Shown in pieces: positions 37,104-50,672 of a stretch of DNA of 64,000 nucleotides. Source of the DNA: Sthenelais limicola. Taxonomy: Eukaryota; Annelida; Polychaeta; Phyllodocida; Sigalionidae. The DNA lies in the NCBI GenBank assembly GCA_942159475.1, contig OW804096.1, forward strand, positions 44,763,744 through 44,827,743. The letters are read 5' to 3'. The position numbers were made by a program, and so were the translations under genes. Position 1 is the first letter of the stretch, and every line of letters begins with the position of its first letter. The notes beneath the pieces are model-generated. The model searched no databases. It was not told where the DNA came from and worked only from the letters and a program-made list of their open reading frames with translations.

Positions 37104-40100
37104 AGCTATACTCAAACCTCATGCTCTGCCGAAGGTTGTATGCACTTGGGAATAATTATTGTTATTTACGATTGTATTGTAATTGTCTTGGTTTCTGTTT
37201 CTTTCTTCCTCGGGTAAAAATGTTCATGAAGAGATATGACCACAATTCTGCCCCCTGCAAAGCTTCGTTACACATGATAAAAGATGTGAAATACAAATTT
37301 ATATACACTGTAGATCGATAATGAACTAGGTACCAGACAAGACACGTGTGATACTATAACATAATAGATCAAGACTCTGTCCTCCAACAATACAACGACT
37401 TGGATGAGCATACTATACTGATATTCCTGGTTTCTTGGTTACGATCAAAGGAAGCTACCAAAAACAATAGCAAGGCCACAAACTGCCATTACTATTAGAA
37501 ATACCATAGTCATATTCCCTTTGTCATGATACAATTACTTTGTCACTTTGTGTCAGTCACTTTCTCATATAGCTTGGTTCGCTCGTATTATTTCACCATC
37601 AGAACAGTAGCTCTGTGTCCCCTTCCTCATTACACAAGGTCACTACACATTCACTGTCTTCTATTTTTGACATTCTACAAGGTCGTAATCCCCGTGAGGC
37701 GACCTAAAAATCCAACTACTCGTTTTTTGATAATTTCTTTGACAGTCTTAATCACATAAAAGGAACAATTAGCAGGCTCTTTATGATGTTTACTACTGAT
37801 CCTTCTATTTTTTCCCTCTCCTCTGAATACATAGTTCCTATTGTAAAAAAAGTGAACATCCTTCGATCGCTTACCTCATCCTCATTAAATCATGACAATA
37901 GTAGATCGGTCGCAGCCTGAAAAGAGCAACTGAATGCCAGTCGTTAGCTTGAGGTTTATTTGTGGTTTTCCACAGGGGACCTAATGAACTAATTCAAGCT
38001 TTTAATTCTGTATCGACCCACTCTAGCCGCAGCATTGTTTTCAGTTCGGAAATGTACCCGCTATCAATGATAACAGAGGCTGAGATAAGTGATTTTGTTG
38101 TCACCGCTTGATGAGGTCTGAATTAATTGCAGATTTAAGGATCAAATCTAAATTGAAACCTACCATTTAAAAGTCCTCAGTCCCTTTTGGAAGAGGAAAA
38201 TACACCAACATCTAATTCGTATCCTGCTACGGGCTATTGCCTAAATAAACCCTTTTAAAGTTAATATGATAATTGTTGAATGTATCTTTTGCAGAATATT
38301 CAAGATCAAGGGTACGTGATTCTTGTCGTTGAATAACATAAACTGTGGCCAATTATTGAAGTCAGTGTTACAGTAGGCCTATCTATTGTATATATTTGCC
38401 AGCAAGTATAGCCGGATCTCTGACATTCTGATCTTGTTTTTATTCGCAAGAGAAAGGAATTAGAATGAAGACGGAAGAAAAAGTAATAAGTAAGGTAGGA
38501 AGATTAGAAGGGTCGATAACGCTACTCGGGGCGGGGTGTGTTCTCTCGTAAGGAATGGGCAGAGGGAGGTATAGACCTAAGCAAGAAATTAAGAGGTTCA
38601 CAGAGAATAAGGAGGGGGAGAGGAAATATTGGAACAGTCGGTTTCCCAGATTAGAAAGGACATAGCAATAATACCTTACGATAAGGAGTGGAAATTATTG
38701 CTAAATGAAAGAAAATATTGCAGCTCCAGTACAACCTGTGCAGCGCTGGAACTGGATGTTATCAAAAGGCAGATTCTCGTGATTACGACCTGGCCGGATA
38801 CTAAAGAGGGGGTGGGACTATTGAATCTAGAATAGAATAGTCTTATAAGCCAAGTCAGCTAAGCAAGTCCAAAGTCCAAATCAATAATGTAAGCGCGTTC
38901 TTGATCAGGGATCGAAAGTCTCGAGGGGTCGATGAGGTAAAAGAAGAGGGAGAAGAAGCAAGACCTCCCGAATATCCTATAAACAATTCATTCAATCTAG
39001 GCCAGAAATAACCCAACCGACACAAATGTTGATCTCATTGAGAATATGTTTTACGAAAGTGATAGTCCCTGGTTATGTTACATGCAAAATAACCCACCTT
39101 TTCTGAAAAATATTCAACGAATGGTAAATTTTGTTTCTTGTGTTGTGTATGTTTACCGTTCAAATGTTCATGACACAAACATATTAAGGAAAACAAAAAT
39201 CGACCAAATCGCATGGCGTTTTTTTTAAAGAAAAAGCCGGTTAGCAGTCTGAAGCGTAATTTAAGCTCAGCGAGAGAAATGTCAGTAATGCTACATAAAG
39301 TTGTATTATAGTATTGGGATTGCTATATATATCGGCGCTTGCTATATGGAGCTGCGGTAGCCGTAGATCACTGTCTCAATAACAGGATAAACAAATCAAT
39401 TCCAGACCACACTCCTCGCATGTCAATACATTCCTATGGGTTTTGTCAGAATCTGACTTTGCGAATACCTGCATGGTATTGCTAAAGGGAAATATAACGA
39501 ATTCTAAGAAATGTCCCTTTGTTCATACCCTGATACTGCCCCAGCCTTCAGATTGAAATATCCACTCTAAAACTCTGTGTGGTCCCCCCGCCCTTATTTT
39601 ATTGTCAGTTCTGGCTATTTGTTGGGTCATATGCTAAAATCCGGACCAGAATGAGTCAAAGTATTGCTGTTTTTCATTACATTAATTGCACGGACTTTGG
39701 TATAGACTCCGTCCGTTGAATCCCTTGGTATTATTAAAAGGCTCTATAGATACGCGCACTACCGGGATATTTCCAGGTAATGAGATCTATTGGAGGCACT
39801 ACTGGTTTGATTGACGGCTATGTAGGTATAATTGGTGAGCATAGCCGTGATTGTCAATCAGAATGGGGCCACAAGAGCCTATAAATACATTCACATCAAA
39901 GCTTCAAAATGTAACGTGGATTGCATCCCAGATTTATGGTAAAGGTGAACAGAGACGATGTACACTTGAATCAACCCTCCAATAATTAAAGCGTGCATAG
40001 GGAGGCTCTGGGTCCGAATACTTTGAGAGAAAAGGAAATGCATGCGCTGTAGAATGTCATGAAAATTATATGAGTGTATGATTGCTGTTTGTATTGGGAT

Positions 40101-43100
40101 ATTCAACGAAAGGCAATTTAGAATTGTATTACACACTGTTGGAATTGGATTTCCTGAAAACAAGAAGAACATGCAACTCGTTCACAAATGAGTTTATATA
40201 AAAAAAAAGTTGCATATGGAATTTTCAATCGCTATGGTGAACTGTTTCTGAAATGATATTTTTGACCACTCGTAATCTCGTAATAAGGTAATCAACATTA
40301 GCAAAATTAATAATGATCAAATGATCAACGTTCTGTATTGCCATCAATTTTGACAAACAGTAGAGGCATGCGACTGAATCATTTTGCAGTATATTGACAA
40401 AATAGAGAACTTCTTTTCATAACTATTGAAATTGTTTTTAAAAAGTTACTAAATATCTGCAGTCAGTACTTCATTCTTTAGGGAGTGGATTTACCATCGG
40501 ACTGATATTTTTCAGAAAGGGAAATGATAAGAAGCAGTAAATATCTGAGCTCAGATGTTTTTCTCCATCAATAGAAATAAGATACTGCTGTCCCATCCTC
40601 CCACTAAATATATATTATTTCCCGAATCTTTGTATACTAAGAGAGAAAGCCTACACCGGCGCGGGTACCAAAGGCAAATCACACAGAGGGAAATGTGTGC
40701 GGGGGTATATATATTTCCCCTGTGAGAGCTTCAGCAATGAAATGAATTTCTAGTAACAGATAAATCCATATTTGGCAGGACTGACTGAGCCCTGTACAAT
40801 ACGTCAGTGTAAGGCTGCTTATTATATTGGCTTTTTATGCCCCCGGCATTGAATTATGACAATAGTCCTTCTCTGGTGATATGCCAGTCCACTATGCTGT
40901 ATTTATTCCAATGTTGGGAAGGAATAAAATTAGATTTGTTCTCTCCTGATGCGTCCTCTGAGCTAGTACATTTGACTGGGATGATTTGTTTAGCACTTGT
41001 TCGACGCAGTGAAAATTACTGTTGGGAGATGTTCTATTGTTCTCATATAAATACTAGAAGCAGCGTTTTCTGGGACTGTGTTAAAACATTTCATAGTGAC
41101 AGTAAAAGGACTCCATCCACGAGACTCCTTTGGCTATAAAATACAGTCCATATCCTGTTCAAGATTAAATACTCATGAAATCGAATTGATAGTCTCTATA
41201 GCAGCTATATAATATTATTTATATATAAGAATGACATTGTAGCCCTTGTTATTGACAGCAAAATCGCTGGAAGTCTCATTCACGTATCCGACGCCGATTC
41301 ATATTCATCCTAAGGGAACATTTCAAAGGATGATTTGTTATTCATCTCCATAAACCAGACAACGTAGCTTTAACTTCAGAACCACAAAACACTACGGATT
41401 TAAGATGATTAAAAATGTGAACGTGATTTTTCAGGGAATTGGTAACTGCTTTATCTGCTGTATCTGCTTTTGTAATGTCAACTCTGTTTAAGTGGATACA
41501 ATGGGGCGCAGAGGAAGGGGAACGTAATAACATGAATCAAATATACTCGTAATGATTAATAGATAGTTCTCTGGAATGAATGTCCATCAGGACAAAGCTT
41601 AATAGGATTTACTACGAAGATGTTGCGACACAGAAATCAGGGTCCTTCATATACCGGGCCAGGTATTTCTTAAACCAGCTAATTAAAACCGTTTATTGGA
41701 ACAGCAACGGGAAAGCTTAAGCTCTAAGGCACCTTAACACACCTGTTCTCTAGCCACCAGAAATATTTTTCTCTTTTTGATGTTCACGATAAGGGCTGAC
41801 ATCCACTACCTAGACTGGATATAAATAAAAGATACACTATAGACCTACTTTGGATCTTGGTGCAACTCCAATCTTGGACACAGTATCGGTGTGAGTGCAT
41901 TTGTGGCTGAAGATATTGCAATATGTCCATATATATAACATACACATTAATTTGTTTTATATGTGTATGCCCCAGTCTAGCCTCAGTGTGTATCTGGAAG
42001 TTGGGGGCGTGGCAAGTTTATTTATGTCACGTGTCCGGAGATAGCCATTCAGCATTCTGTATAAACATGTTATTTATATATATACTACCTCCTCCCTTGC
42101 CGTTGTGAGCTTAGATAATGGAAATTTATGTACTTTGAATATTTAAAAGGCTCACTATATCTGATGTGTGGAAATGAAGTATATTTCGCCAATATTCTCA
42201 GTCACAGCATATATAAATCATGTATGTACTTTTGCCATGCATAGCTGTTCTGAAGAAATCGGACAGCAGTCAGAACAAACAGCATAACAACGCTCAAAAC
42301 AAATCGGAGGTCTACTGTCAGCTTGGTGTCAATTTTATTACGGAAGCCACTGCCGACGCACCCCAACACCTGCAGTGGCTTACCGTATAGTTCCCTAAAC
42401 TATCATTCCATTAATACATTATAGTGATTAAATTATACACTATTTAAAGTACATGCCCTGTGCAATCACCAACAGAGGCCCTGTCTGTGAGGCACAACAA
42501 CCTTAGTTCAATATTATATAATAATATTAATTTCAAAAGGGAATATATTATTTATAACTTTACCCTGACAGGAGGTATTAAATCTATATAAGTCCCACTA
42601 TATACCATTACCTATAGATGAAGTGAGTATAAATCCATTATAGAAGATTGAGTATTAAAAGACAAGTGAATCGGAGAGTTCACATTTCAGTCTTCTACGC
42701 AGACACATCCAAAAGATGACTTAAAAAGCTGTAGAAACCCTCTGATCCTATACGTTAGGCATCAGCCTTTTTGTTTTTTCTATCCTAGTCTTACTTAAAA
42801 AGCAAAGGGATTTCATACTTAGCGCACATCCAGCTGATTAAAAGGTAGCCAAAGCCTTTGACGATAAACATCCGTAATTGTATTTGATGCGGAAGTAAAA
42901 GCCTGCTAGAGTACTGTCAATCCATGGTTATTTTGTCTAACACCTATGTACTTCGTATACCCGGGTAATGAGCTTTCTCACCTTATAACCTTACCTCCTT
43001 CTCAACTGAGTGTGTGAATTCTGTTAGACTCTGTCAAACACCGTTACGTATTCTAATTGCAATTTCCAAAAGCAATATGTCTCATTCGATGAAAAATGTG

Positions 43101-46100
43101 GACGTAAACGTTCTAAGGTTTTAACTCCATGTGCTAAGACTTTATATTATATAAACAACTCATTATTCAATGAGAAATAAAGTCTAGGTGTATCCTTGAT
43201 GGGTATATTTTAATTTACCCTCGATGCTTTATCATCTTTATGGATCCAAGTACTAGTCCAAATGGGGCTCACGGGCAACTGCTGTAACATAACTGGATTT
43301 GTATAAATACGAGAAAACAGTTTCAGTAAATAATAGCATTGCTTGGTCGTGGTCTGGCGAAACTGTCGTACACATCCTGAAAAAAACCTCAATCACCTGG
43401 GGTTTCGTTTTAATAATACTATGAGTTCGTTTCATAGTGGGTTTCAGGTTCGTTGGATTCGACCTTGGGATTTGGGCCAGTGGCGTTGGAGCATAGAACG
43501 AATTTATTATGGCACATATTGGTCCCAGTCTTATACTCTAGTTAGAGATAGATACACAGGGAAATAAACATTGATCGGCGCCGGCGTCTGGCGAGTATCA
43601 GGAAATCGTTATGTCGCGTAGATCACTTTTCTTGTATCGTCATCATAGATCTGAGCTAGGACGAAGCAAATTTAGAAGAGGTTCGCGAGAAGGGAACAAG
43701 GCTTTTGTATACATATTATATCGATACAGTGTAAACTGGATTATGATGTGATGGATATTATTGACATAGAGGAACATTATCAATATCATGAGCATCAATT
43801 TGCTGTCATTGTTTATGGGGAGATTTGCCTGTGCCTACGTATACATAGCATCCAACTGTCAATTCCCATTGGGTGATATCACTAATAACATTGCTCTTAT
43901 CGTCCCCACCAATGTGGACATTTCCGATTGTGAGTGTCTCACAGGGGTATTGAAGACGTTAGAAAGATTCTATTCTAATCATCTCTATATAATGGACCTC
44001 AAATCTGACTCTTGGAATTTAAAAATTAAAAACCTTTGGGCACAAACATACACAAGATATATAATACTATATCTGTGGTGAGTGTCGCTACACTAGAGGC
44101 AGGGAATATATTTCTTCCAGGTACTTGTGGTTGAATTAACCTAAAGTAGGCGTCTTATCGAGGATAAGGAAGAACCCATCTCAAATATTTCCTGTAGGTG
44201 CATCTAGCGCATAGACTTGATGGGTAATATGATCTGAGGAGCGCTCTCAGAATGTACTAAGAACAGTTGACATTCTACATTCAAGGAAACTTCCCCGGGA
44301 TGAACGCGCCACGCTCATATATCATCAGGAAAGCGGGCCTGGGAGGATGGATCCTGGCCAGAATGTTACATTCAATAGCAGCAACCAAAGACGTAAATAT
44401 TTGTAAGACATTCTGTTATAACACAATAGCGTTTGGCTTATTACTTCAACAGAGCTGCCCGGAAGAGATAATACAGGGATATTTGGGTTAAATAGTCCGA
44501 GCATGTTGTCAGAGTAGGCTATGGAATATGTTCAATTAATTGAATGTGATGGAAACGTAGTACATCCAAGGGAAGTTGAGCAATGTTTGGAATACAAGAG
44601 AAGCAAATGATATATTTGGTTGGATTTACACCAGTCAAATGTTATCAACCTTGAAAAAAGCAAAAGAATCGTCCTGTATTTAACGTTAATGTACTCTGCA
44701 CGTTTGCCATATTGGTCAGATTATCCGAGAGTAAATGGAGATAATGATATATCATGCGCAGATTTCATGCATACAATCAAAACCTGTAATCTAGGTGAGT
44801 GTGTAGTTCAATAATACCTCCCAGCAGCAGGCCGGGGCCAGTCTGCCTGCGCCTACTGACACTTTCCTATTTACTACTTCCTGGTGTGTAGCAGGGAATT
44901 ATTCCCCCTTCAACATTTCATGATGTCCCGGATGGAGATAAAGTGACCTGATTCACTACTCTTGGCCAAATGGTGTGCAGTATTGATGAAATGCCATGCA
45001 CACAGTCTGACCTCAGACTTTCAATAGCTAGCCTTCACTAACAACTTAATGTTTTACATCTAAAATATAGTGAATGTTCTGGCTTTTTTTTTAAAGAATA
45101 CCTGATTTTTTCATTGTATATCAAAAATAATCAGTTTATACTGCAAGAAAAGCATTAGTATTTACAACAACGCATTCTTACTAGACGGAAAATAACTTGG
45201 ACATAATGGGTCTATGTTAGTTGTTTAGTCCTACATTCAAATGATTGCCCGTTAAAATTATCTTTAATTCTGTTAATACTGGGACTGACACCCTTTTCTA
45301 AGTTGCAATATTTGTACATAAAGATAATACCCCTAGCTGAAGTCTGGCAGCAGGAATTGTAGTTTTGACGAAATAGCTTTTAGTGCTCCATCAATCGTTA
45401 ATTAATTTTCTGGCAAGGTTGGGGTCCCTTACTCATAATCAAAGTGTTGCCAGTTTAGCATAATTTTAGAGTCTCCTCCGCATTTTAGGCTGGAATTATG
45501 TTTTAAAAAGCAGAAAGCAGACTTTTGCACCAAGGAGTAAGGCATCTTGTACCCAACAAACCTCTTATACTGGGGAACGTTGATCTCATTATTTCTGTGA
45601 CATAAATCAGTCACTGTTATTCTCATCTAATTCTTCAAGAAGAAGCTTCCCCCGTCAATGAAGTAATTATATGTAGGTCCATGCATTAAAAGCATCTGAT
45701 TCTCTTCAGTAGTCTATGTTCGTTCACCAAAATATAGGCATAGTCTTGACATAACAAGTAAAATATATTCTAGACAGAAGAAACTGTTGCATGCCGGTTT
45801 GATGGCAAAATGATGAAATAATGCACGATGCCTAATTGGTAGTTTCATGTTGGAAGAGAGGGGATGTGACAGTCTGCTAAAAAATCTGTCAATTAAGGAA
45901 AGGGTATGACTTAAGGCAAGATATAAAGAGGAGCAGTTTCCTGAAGGTTTTAGGCATGCATATATTCACGCCGGCGTGGCACTGGGAGATTGGAAGGCAG
46001 ACGTGGTGCAGGGTAATGATGTTTACTTTGCCGGTGTATAGCGACAAACTGCTGCCGCTGGACAGCCGGGCTCTGAGAGGAAGGGGTAAAGGGATTCCGG

Positions 46101-49100
46101 GGTATATATTCCCAGTCTTCCCTTCTTATACGATTTGCATTCCAGCTGTTGAAGTGGGCCTGGACTATGGGAATTATAAGTGAAAAACGAAATTTGCTTA
46201 GAGGCATGGATCGAGGAAAGAATGTCGTTTACATAATGTTACAATCAGGCTCCACAAATAAGAATGAAAAGAGAAAAGTATGATCTTTATGGAACGTGGT
46301 TTATATAACCCGATATTCTCCCAATACGGAATGGAAGTAAATGGAAGTGAACCTATGGAATCGGGACATGTATAGAATTTCAGAAAATCGTTCTTTTGTC
46401 GTTTTGAAAAAGAAATATCGCAGCATAACTCAATCTATTTTCCAATTATTATCTATATCACAGTCGAAATCTATTGCACATAATATAGGAGGTTAGACGC
46501 CTTGATGAATATTTCAATAAAAAATAATACATGCTTACGAGATTCTAGGGATCTTATGGGTTTATTTGAATACAAAGGTGCTGAGGAAGAGGGGCCCCGA
46601 CAGATGGTAGGAATGATAAAGACGAAACAAGCATATTTACAGGTAAAATATCCGCCGTTTTCCATCGTCATGCCCAGAAGACGTTAAAGAAAGTCTTGTG
46701 TTGATTTGATCGTCTAGCTTTGGCAATGAGAAGAAAGGTTTACCGTTACATACCTATTAGGCATGAGGAATTCCTGAAATACACCTGCCTTAAATATTGC
46801 GTGCTTGTTTGCATGAATGTTAATAGTAAAGTAAAAATCGATGCTAAGGGGCACTAATAATATGTATAGCGTGTTTCCATTCCCTTCATATATACCCAGG
46901 TTGTTTTAAATTGTCAATGTTTATAAATTCTAGCTGGGGGTTTGAATAATATGATACCTTAATTCCTTCTAATGCTATTCTATTCACCCATATCCAGGCG
47001 TACATTTCTCTCAGACATTTTCTGCGTACAAGGAATCGTCCCTGTAATGTGAAACCACAAGTTACATGGAATACTTTCACCCAATGCCTCTATGTCTCCA
47101 GTTCTGAGACGCTTATCCATGCCAAAGGTTCGAATATCTGATAGTCTAGAGCACTACTGAAGTATATCAAATAGAATATTTAGGCCTTGCAGTCTTTTAC
47201 ATAGACATGTCATTCCGATCAAGATCTGGCTCAGATTATAAAGCATCTAAAAGTACTTTCTGTGTGGAAAATATGTCATTCGACTCGGATTTGATGTGTA
47301 TATTTAGTGTAGTTAATTTAAGATAAGGCAAATGTATAATTTATAAGACGTGGTCGAAGTTTTAGATTCACTAAACAAATAAACCCGGAGATGTAATGGG
47401 AGATCTTAACATTCCTTTGAGAAGCGGTGTGTGCAATGCAGTGGAATAGATGCACAAGCCATTAAGCTTCTAACTGAGGCTAATTTTGTTCTTCGCCGGC
47501 GGTAGCGAATCTCCCGACTTCAATACAGAATTATGGATATTAAATGAGCTCTTCATACCCCCCAGTTAGTTTCAGAGCAGCTCAAAATTAATGATACACA
47601 CTTCATCAACTCGCATGATTAGAAAATTGGAAAAGCCCGAGTATTAAATACCCAAGTGTGCCTTTGTAAGGCGAGAAGTTGTTTATATACTAATATTGCA
47701 ATTATAAAGAAGCTGAACGGGGTCCTTTTTTGCGAGTGTGAATGAAGATTTTACTTTGTCACTGATTGTAAGAGAAATCATGTCATAATCTAGGAAGAGG
47801 ATTTGTAACCGTCAAGATAAATGAGTGACTTTCTCCCCTGCGTAAAGATTCAATTATGAAAAGGACCCTGCATTTCGGTTTTCATTATGGATAGATAGTC
47901 TATCCATTATAGAGGCTGTTTAGTCTTCAGGATATAGAAGAAAAAAGCCCATTCAAGTGGCCAATAGATCTGGATGACGAATTTCTCCTGGAATACAGTC
48001 ATACAGAAAAACACCTGATGATACAATAACTCCCGGCCGAGTGGTGTAAAGGAGGATGACATGGTGGCTAATGGAGATGAATAGAAATCCTTTCAAAATA
48101 TGACCGACCTCAGTTGAGAAATGGCATGTCGCGACACAATTTCAAGCTTCACCCGGGCACACTCTTTGCCGTGCCCTCATAGACAAGCAATATAGGAAGA
48201 CTAAAGGTCTTGACAACTTCGGATCTCAGGGAAACTTCCAAGCCATTACAGGAGCTCAAATTAGAACACGGAATCTGGAAGTCAATTTACCCTTGCGATT
48301 ACTTTTTGGGCGCACATGCCCCAAAGAATTAGACTGCCCTCTTCGTTGCCGTGATACCCCATTCACCTCGCGAGTCGAATAGTTTTTGTTCGTTCCTTGT
48401 TCAATATGTTGAACTTTAGCACTAACACTAAAATATTAAACGAACAGAGAACTCATCAGCCGAAACTCCTTATTTCCTTCGCCACTTGACTAATAAGAGG
48501 ATAGTATGATGCTAGTTATGGTAAAAAGGTGCAACCCTGAATTCCCTGTCAATTCCACACTTCTTCAAACGTAGTTCCACTTCCCGAGTTTGTTATACTT
48601 CATTTCTGCCTGACAATACATCATTTTGCATGAAAACATGACTAAAGCCCTGTTACCAGCATGTTGTTCTGTGTAATACTAACCACTAGGTAACACACCA
48701 ACTTCAATCAAAAGATTTCTAAAATAGCTTATACATGTTGGCATCACACAAATGTTTTCGGCCAGGTCGTTCTAATGATAGGTGATTAAAGCTTTCAACG
48801 GCAGTCAGTTCCCCCATGCAAGGAACACCAATGTGCGTGTGCTGCATTGACATCACTTACTATTTAGTCTCTTAATTGCATGATATCAATTCAATTACTA
48901 TTTAAATATTTAAAACTTCTATTAAACTGAACGAGTTGGTCTATGTTATTTTTTTACGAAATCTACCCAGGTCTGATGCCCGAAGTATAGGATGGTGTGC
49001 AAAGCTGAGTTCTGTGTCGGGTTACATGCTAAAATGCACAAACAAAACTTTGCACCGGATCACATCAGTTGCACATTTTGTGGTAAACTTCTATTGGTTT

Positions 49101-50033
49101 AGCTTCATGATTTAATGTAAAGCAAATATCTTTTCGGACGTAACCTCAGGGTATTATACTTTTTTCGCGCATGCACCGGGATATCATTCGTGCGTATACC
49201 GAGAAATATATATAAAAACAAAACAAAACTTAAACAGCTTTTTAAAAATAGACACCCAATATGCTAGTGTGCAATCCCAACTTTAAACCTTCGCAGTCAG
49301 GGGCATTGGAAACAAAGTAATACCCATGGCCATTTAAACTATGGCTCGATGTACACCGAATGCATTTTTCACATATCGCTAAAATGGTAACTTCCCCAGT
49401 TTGCCCTATTCGAGGTATGGCAGGAATAAAACTATTCTCCGACAAAGAAAGAATCATACACAGGAAGCTTTTTAGTATTGCTTAAAACCGTACCAATTCA
49501 AAATGAAAAAGTGATTTCGGCCCCAAATGTTATCTTTTGGTTGTATTTTTACCGCCAATCTTATTGACCTAAAACCATACGTCCAGATAAGAAAAAAAAA
49601 TCAAATGATGCCCCACATGACACAAAGCATGACCTTCAATTTTTTTCTGATAGTCATGACAATGAAACATTCGGAGGCGAAACGTTTTTGCATCAAGTAA
49701 ACTCGCTGATCATTCGGTAATCATATAGTTATCAGAGGCGGTGATGTTTACATGTATACACGTATGTGTGAAGTAGTGGGAAGCAAAAAGAGCACAAGCC
49801 AATGCAACAGAGGCCGTGGGTAGAAAAGCCTGCATCTGGCTAAACTTATGTTTGCCAGATTGGAGCTAGAGGAAGGGGCACTTGATTGCCTGTGATCCCG
49901 CCTCTCAAGGCTCGGGCTGCTCCGGTTCTGACAGATTTGGGCAGCTCTCAGAATGCAGAAGCTACCAGCGAAAACCAGATAAAATATGGATAGATAGATA
50001 AACGTGAAATAATCTAGATGAGGTGAGATAATT
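37104..50033. other. Long non-coding stretch, no recognisable gene
   Basis: AT-rich DNA whose ORFs are short (up to about 100 codons) and scattered over both strands without recognisable domains. Three plus-strand frames at 43788-44081, 44267-44491 and 44620-44814 follow one another, but their lengths are within chance expectation. At 48036 a sequence like a tRNA A-box (GGCCGAGTGGT) occurs without a convincing B-box. Confidence 0.45.
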
Positions 50034-50212
50034 ATGTGGCTATTATTTGAATACAATCAGAAAAACTCGGAATGGAAAATGGAGGGAGGGGCCGAATATT
50101 TGAACTTGTGTGAGAGGGTCTTGGGGGAATGGAGGGTTGGTAGGGAGAGAGGTTCAGTCGGAGCAGCAGGAGTTGAGGAATTTGGTGGAAAAGATCCAAT
50201 GATACTAGAAAG
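50034..50212 (+). CDS. Weak candidate coding exon with good 5' splice site
   Basis: Open plus-strand frame (ATG at 50034, second in-frame ATG at 50079) whose distal half is rich in Glu, Gly, Arg and Val and GC-richer than its flanks. It ends at GAAAG|GTATGT (exon end 50212), a near-consensus donor, leaving phase 2. No acceptor, promoter or partner exon is identified and the minus strand is also open (50032-50232, Pro/Ser-rich), so strand and coding status are uncertain. No domain recognised. Confidence 0.2.
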
Positions 50213-50624
50213 GTATGTTGGTTGCCCAGCACAACGCTATACTCATAGCGTACTTACCCTCGTCTTGTGCCAACTGGTTCTGATAACTCAAGCGTTTCAC
50301 AACCAGTTCTTTGGTTCTATGAGACCCCCTGGATTGCAGAGAAGCCAGGGGGTTAGATACTTTTACTTTTCCTCCTGATTCCCATCCTCCTCCTCCTACC
50401 CATCGAAATCTTTGAATGGACTTGTACCATTACCAATTCCAACCGCCAGTGCTTCTGTTAGTTGATCTGTATATGTTTCCTTAATGTTGGATACTGACGC
50501 ACTGATTGAGGGATTGTGCTAAATTGCATGAAGTATTATGGTCTTACATTAAACATTCCTAGACCACCATATAAAAGAAAAGCTTAAAGGATATCTCACC
50601 ATTGGCGTTTAGAAGACATAAATG

Positions 50625-50672
50625 TCCTTTTTATTGTTAGAAAAATGGTCCTTTTTATTGTTAGAAAAATGT
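50625..50672 (+). repeat. 24 bp direct duplication
   Basis: TCCTTTTTATTGTTAGAAAA and the following ATGG/ATG occur twice head to tail with a 24 base period. A small local duplication in non-coding DNA. Confidence 0.85.

Noticed and set aside
48036..48110. tRNA-like A-box GGCCGAGTGGT
   Set aside because: No acceptor stem, anticodon arm or credible B-box follows at the right distance.
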